Source: Tubulinosema ratisbonensis (lineage: Eukaryota; Microsporidia; Tubulinosematidae). Taken from it: DNA of 13,181 nt. The stretch covers positions 1-13,181 of the forward strand of contig RCSS01000172.1 of assembly GCA_004000155.1 (NCBI GenBank), read 5' to 3'. The translations under genes and the position numbers were made by a program. The stretch's first letter is position 1. The number at the start of each line of letters is the position of its first letter. The notes beneath the pieces are model-generated. The model was given only the letters and a program-made list of their open reading frames with translations. It was not told where the DNA came from and made no database searches. This document shows, piece by piece, positions 8,693 through 13,181 of the stretch.

Positions 8693-9330
8693 TGAGGGTA
8701 AAAAAATTTTTAAAATTAAATAGTAAATTTACTTTTATGGTAAATTAAATTTCCTGATTTTTTTATTAAATAACAATCAAATGCATTTTTTGAAAGTAGA
8801 ATTATTTTGAGTGAAAGAGTACTCGAAAAATAAGAAAAAGTGAATTATTTTTTAAAGCTATTACAAATGAATAATTTGTAACTCTTATGTAATATAAGCG
8901 TTAAAATAAATTTTTCGCTCTTTTGACTAACTATTTATCATAAAACAAAATTTATGTAGTTAACCAAAAACATTCACAAATCTCACAGCCAAACTTTAAT
9001 ACAAATTAAAGAAGTAAATTTAAAGCTTTATTTTATTTAAATTTGACACATTTATATTTTTTAAAATGGTTTATAAACATGTAACTGGTTTAAGATAAAA
9101 TAAAAATGTCTTTTATAACAAGAGAAACATAAACTTAATATTTGTTGCTTAAAAAAATTTAAAAGCGAATTGGATTCTTTTATTTAAGTAAAAAGTTATT
9201 TTTGCTCGTGAAAGCAATAATTTTAATATTCTTCTTTTAGTTATGAGATATTTTATCAACTTATACCTCTATTAAACTTTAAATAAGAGCTTTAGAAGAT
9301 TCCGTTCATTTTCGACTACGGTATCTAAAA
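8693..9330. other. intergenic, no gene; short hairpin at 8861-8881
   Basis: This is the 5' flank of the UFD2 pseudogene. No open frame or RNA gene is convincing. The only structure seen is an 8-bp perfect inverted repeat (TTACAAAT / ATTTGTAA with a 5-base loop) at 8861-8881, which is unremarkable at this base composition. The bases just before the UFD2 ATG read ACCCTC on the minus strand. CCC-like motifs close to the start codon have been reported in some microsporidia, but one example proves nothing. Confidence 0.5.
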
Positions 9331-9410
9331 AAGGAAAATTATAGGATAAAATTTTTGTAATTAACATCTAAAGGAAAATTAAAGAATCAAATTTTTGTAA
9401 TTAACATTTA
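9331..9410. repeat. two-copy 40-bp direct tandem repeat
   Basis: 9331-9370 and 9371-9410 are adjacent copies of a 40-base unit beginning AAGGAAAATT and containing ATTTTTGTAATTAACAT. They differ at four positions (90% identity). A degenerate fragment of the unit (TTAATTAAAGGAAAAA) follows at about 9420. It is a simple local duplication with no coding sense that I can see. Confidence 0.9.
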
Positions 9411-10468
9411 GAAAAACGGTTAATTAAAGGAAAAAATATTCGTAAAATATTTTAAAAAAAATTTATTGGCGTATAAAAAAAGCATCCTTAAAATTAAACA
9501 CTATAAACTCAAGAGACTTATAAGAATAAGTAGAAGAGAATGTGATAAGTTATCTGGTGTTTTTTATAACCATGTAGCAATTAATAAGGGCAGGAGATAC
9601 TAGTGATGCAAGGATGGGTCATGCTCCTGAAAAATCCATATAGATTCCTGGTTGATTAAGCAAAATTAGTACATAGCCTTAGTTTAAATATACAAAAGGT
9701 AAACAAAGAATCTAAGTAGACTCATATTAAATTTAATGCTCTATACAATAAATAACTTAACAGAGATACAGTGTTTAACAGATTAAAAAAATCCTTTCAA
9801 TAATATTGAATCAAAATAAATCTTTTATATGTCACTGAATTATAACAAATTTATGTGAAGGAATTAGATATCCTCAATGAAACAAAAATTTTGACAAGAG
9901 ATAAACTTTTTTACTATAATACAGTTGTTTTAAATTTTAACTGAGCCATAATTTTAACAACTGATTTTTTTGAAATAGATTTTTTTATGCTAATGGATTT
10001 ATTGTAGTAATAACGTTAGGAAATCTTACACAAAGTTTTAAACAATACTTAATAATTTAAGCTAGCATAACTAATTTCAAATACAATCCAAAGTGTGCTT
10101 TAATGAAAAATATAAATAAAACATCATATGTCACAGCTTTTACTTCTACGAAAGTTTATATTAATCAGATAAAATTTGTCTAATTTTAGAAGATTTTTAT
10201 TATACTTTTACAAAAGCATAGCAATCAACTTTTTCAAAACGAACCAAAGATTGTTAATTTTAATCCTGTCAATTATTTAGAAAAATATAACTAAAATGGA
10301 TATAAATTATATAAAAACTTACAAATTAAAATTTACACACAAAAGTATCTTATTTTTAAGTTTCGCACACAACTAAGTCTAAAAAACAAAATTCAAATAT
10401 ATTTTTTTATTTTAACAAAATTTGAAGTTGTTTTTTTTAAAACTGTGAAATTTTTGAATGATTCGTAA
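9411..10468 (+). other. possible eroded coding sequence on the plus strand, unidentified
   Basis: No intact gene is present. One plus frame at 9974-10468 has five stops in 165 codons, where about fourteen would be expected at this composition. It contains long plausible stretches such as TSYVTAFTSTKVYINQIKF and NEPKIVNFNPVNYLEKY. Nearby plus-strand pieces in other frames (about 9424-9600 and 9850-9990) are also open and charged. I do not recognise a family. It may be a dead gene or transposon, or a chance run. Confidence 0.3.
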
Positions 10469-12230
10469 AGCTTTTGTGGTTAAATTTGAAAAACGGCTGC
10501 TAAAAGATCGAAAATTTATAATTAAATATTACAAACGTATTCACTACCACAAAAACTTAGAAATATTCATCATGCATTTTATTTTTAAAGCAAAAACAAG
10601 GCATTCTTCATTTTTTTCTACTTTTTAAATTTAATAAAAAAGCAGAATTTTTGAATTTTAAACTAAAAAATTAAGTTTGCACACAGTTAAATGCTAAAGC
10701 GAATGACAGACATATGTCACTTAAAAAGGAGTATGATTTGTTATTTATAAACCAAAAAAATTTTAACTTTAAATTTAAGTCAAAGATTCTAATAATAATA
10801 ACTATTTATTTTACAAAAAAAAAGTCTATTTTTCAGATATCATAAAGGATCCCGTTGTGATAAGGAGCTAGTCAAAAATTGATTCTTTTTTGTTGAAAAT
10901 AAAAAACATATGGTATTTTGTTTGTTTAAATTTTTCTTGCTAATGATATGTTGATATATATTGAGTAGTAAGTTTTTTGATAATTTTGTTTTTAAAATTA
11001 TTTTTATGTTATAATTTATAACACAATTAAACATAAGCCGGGTTTCATTGTTCAGGGATAGATTTACAAATATTTCTGAGAAAATAAGCTTAACAATTTG
11101 TATTAGTTTGTTTAAAGTATAAATAACTTCTTTAGATAGCTTTTTTTTAAGAATTTCCTATTTCGGGTTTATTATTTTTCTAACTTTATTTGTGATCTCC
11201 TGTAAGCATGTTCAGCAAAAAATTATCTTTTATGAATGTCTTAAGACATTAATGATGTTTCATATTAAAATAATTATTTTTTTGGTTAAATAGGGACATT
11301 AAATCTTTGCTAACCTATCTTCATGAATTTTTAACTTCATCTCTTATGTATTTCTTACTGAAATAAGAATCTTATAATGTACAAGTTCTCTCATTCTTAA
11401 TGATTTTATTTTAACAGGACATAATAATTCTGCCAGGATAATACAGAACTTATTCATAAGATGTTTAGGGATTTCTATGTGTAACAATCAAAGCCTCTTT
11501 CCCACACATGGTTAGATAACTCTTATATGAATGGGAAAAACGTTGTCATCTCGCCATAAACATAAGAATCTTTTGTAATATTAAAAAACAACGACTCTTA
11601 ATGATTTAAATCACATGCATCTTATGTATTTCAAAAACATTAAATTCATAATTGTGTGAATTTTTTTGTTAAAATTTTTGAGAGAAATACAATCTTATAT
11701 AATTGTATATCATGTTATTTCAATTTTTTTATGACTTGTCAGAGTCCTGTTAGTGGAATTTGTGCTCTATTAAAAATTAGAATAAACTCATTTACAAAAG
11801 GTTTTTTTACTACACTTTTGATTTATTTCTTTTGGCTGCATGATTTCTAAAGGGGCAATTAATTTTCTTTTGAATAAAATATTTTTACTAAAAAATTTAG
11901 AACAGAAACGCGTAATTAACATCAGCAGTATATCTTTGCAATCTTTACAAATATTTTTCATATTTTTGACAAGGAATTTATTTTAAATCGCGTTGTTTTA
12001 AGGGCAATTTACCAAAATAACCCCATATTTCATATTTGTTTTTGTAGTTTTTAACTTTAGCTGCTATCATAAACATGGCAATATAAGATTATTAGGTTCG
12101 TTGAGCAAATTATTCTTGTCGTTTTAGCTGTATGCAGAAATTCTAAGGGACAAGGTATAAGTTTTGAAGTTTGCAAGACTCACAATACCCTGGAACTATA
12201 GCTGCGTGTTTAGAAACATATTTTACCACA
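10469..12230. other. gene-poor stretch with no recognisable gene
   Basis: Several short open frames occur but none is convincing. A 56-codon plus frame (10458-10628) and a 64-codon minus frame with an ATG (10840-11034) are Lys/Asn/Leu-rich and match nothing I know. At 76% A+T a few frames of this length are expected by chance. Short repeated words (ATAAGAATCTT at 11363 and 11562, each followed 32-34 bases later by TCTTAATGATTT at 11395 and 11596) hint at an old duplication. No tRNA or rRNA is visible. Confidence 0.45.
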
Positions 12231-12266
12231 NGTTTNTTTNTANATAAGNANNNNTATTNTNNTATN
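12231..12266. other. cluster of undetermined bases, probable low-quality join
   Basis: Thirteen N bases fall within 36 positions, the densest cluster in the window. The sequence on either side reads normally. This pattern suggests two read ends or contigs overlapped with little support, so the linkage of the Glu/Lys-rich gene to the rest of the window is less certain than the coordinates imply. Confidence 0.6.
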
Positions 12267-12494
12267 AAAAATGGGTTATAGATTTTCGTAAAGATTTCTT
12301 ATCTCTTGTACTAAAAAAATTTCAATAATTTTTATAAATCTACTAAAAAATATTATTTTATATGACTTAGATTATTATAGTTTCTATCCAGGATTTTTCT
12401 CGCCTGTATTTTTTAAACCATGAATTTATCATTAAAGATATTATTAAGTTTATATAAATAATATTTTGAAATAAAAAACATATCCTAATTTAAT
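12267..12494. other. short A+T-rich spacer downstream of the Glu/Lys-rich gene
   Basis: No gene or clear signal was seen in these 228 bases, which form the 3' flank of the minus-strand gene ending at 12495. Confidence 0.5.
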
Positions 12495-13181
12495 TTACCA
12501 TAAATCTTCATCTTTATTCTTATTACTTTCCTCCAATCCTTTCATAAACACATCCTTTAACTCATTCTTCAATTTAATTTCTTCAGTTTTTACAGAAGTA
12601 TATTCCTGTGGCACTTCTTCACTTGTTTTTATTATATCCTTCGCCTCATTATTCTCAAATGTTTCTTTCAATGAAATGACCTTATTATTATCATTCAACT
12701 CAACTGTTTTTCGTTATTCTCGAAAGAAGTTTTATCTTTTTGCAATTCGTTTTTTTGTTTAGATTCTTCTGAAATTCTTTCATTAAAATATTCTAAATTT
12801 TTTATCTCATTAAATTTACCTTCTTCTGATTTTACCTTGCTTTCTAAATTCGTGTACGTTTCTTTAACACATAAAGATGAAACATCCTCTTTAGTGACCT
12901 CTACAACATTAGATTTGGGATTTTCTTCGTTTTCTGTTGTGTAAAGAATTTCATAATTTTCTGGGGTGTTTTGAATTTCTTTTTTTGGGATAGTTGATTT
13001 CATAATAAAGTTTTCTTCTGGTTGGTCTTTACTTGTTTTTTGTTCTTCGAGCTTTGCTGTATCTTCTTTTGTTTCGGCTTGTTCTTCAATATTATCTTTT
13101 GATGTATTTTCATTCGTCCTAACATCAACCAAAACTGTAAAAGGTTCTTTTTCTTCTTTAAAATTTTTAATCTCACTNTNA
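12495..13181 (-). CDS. Glu/Lys-rich, low-complexity protein, 5' end outside window, apparently frameshifted
   Basis: A minus-strand frame is open from the right edge (about 13177) to a TGA at 12695-12697. It then appears to continue in another frame to a TAA at 12495-12497, ending DEDLW. Both parts are rich in Glu, Lys, Asn and Ser, with almost no hydrophobic runs. That suggests one disordered protein of more than 225 residues rather than two genes. The apparent starts at 13132 and 12698 are TTG, not ATG, so neither is a believable eukaryotic start. One added A in the A5 run at 12709-12713 would join the frames. The motif FENNE occurs just before and about 20 codons after the break, a possible small internal repeat. 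No domain is recognised and no function can be assigned. N bases at 13178 and 13180 limit reading at the edge. Confidence 0.6.

Noticed and set aside
10458..10628. A 56-codon ATG frame with a faint resemblance to bacterial or mitochondrial ribosomal protein uS17.
   Set aside because: The family's Gly-Asp motif is missing, no targeting sequence is present, and a mitosome-only organism should have no organellar ribosome. The similarity is likely chance.
11656..11850. A 64-codon plus-strand frame.
   Set aside because: It starts with GTG, has no family resemblance, and has no supporting context.
12495..12698. A separate 67-codon gene overlapping the Glu/Lys-rich frame by four bases.
   Set aside because: It starts with TTG and continues the composition of the upstream frame, so it is better read as the same gene after a frame break.

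Overview
The window is an A+T-rich eukaryotic contig, roughly three quarters A+T by eye. The best fit is a microsporidian. The two intact genes lack introns and sit 64 bases apart. DNA ligase I is cut down to its DNA-binding and catalytic core, and the channel gene is of the fungal/plant Msy1/MSL type. No gene fixes the species, so this placement is inference. Every recognisable gene or gene remnant lies on the minus strand. Scattered N bases, N clusters at 3755-3760 and 12231-12266, and N bases at both ends suggest a draft contig.

Layout from left to right. 41-2149 encodes a mechanosensitive ion channel (MscS family). 2214-4010 encodes ATP-dependent DNA ligase I, with all nucleotidyltransferase motifs visible. 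From 4011 the sequence is gene-poor. At 5200-5274 lies a strong inverted repeat (16 bp perfect core). Overlapping it, 5251-6476 (minus) is a decayed hAT-type transposase recognisable by ordered motifs at the right spacing. Immediately upstream, 6637-8692 (minus) is a decayed UFD2/UBE4 ubiquitin-chain elongation factor (E4). Its first 315 codons are still open. The rest is broken by frameshifts and stops, but remains readable down to a ruined C-terminal U-box.

8693-12494 has no convincing intact gene. It holds a two-copy 40-bp tandem repeat at 9331-9410 and a plus-strand frame at 9974-10468 with unusually few stops, perhaps another dead gene. It also contains the N-rich stretch at 12231-12266, which may mark an unreliable join. 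The right end, 12495-13181, is the 3' part of a Glu/Lys-rich disordered protein that is open off the window and seems to carry a one-base frameshift.

The intact genes cover DNA sealing in replication and repair (ligase) and membrane tension sensing (channel). The most informative content is in the apparent intergenic space: a dead transposon next to a dead or dying E4 gene. The long gaps therefore seem to be gene and transposon graveyards rather than empty spacer. The alternative that some breaks are sequencing errors is considered under the individual findings.
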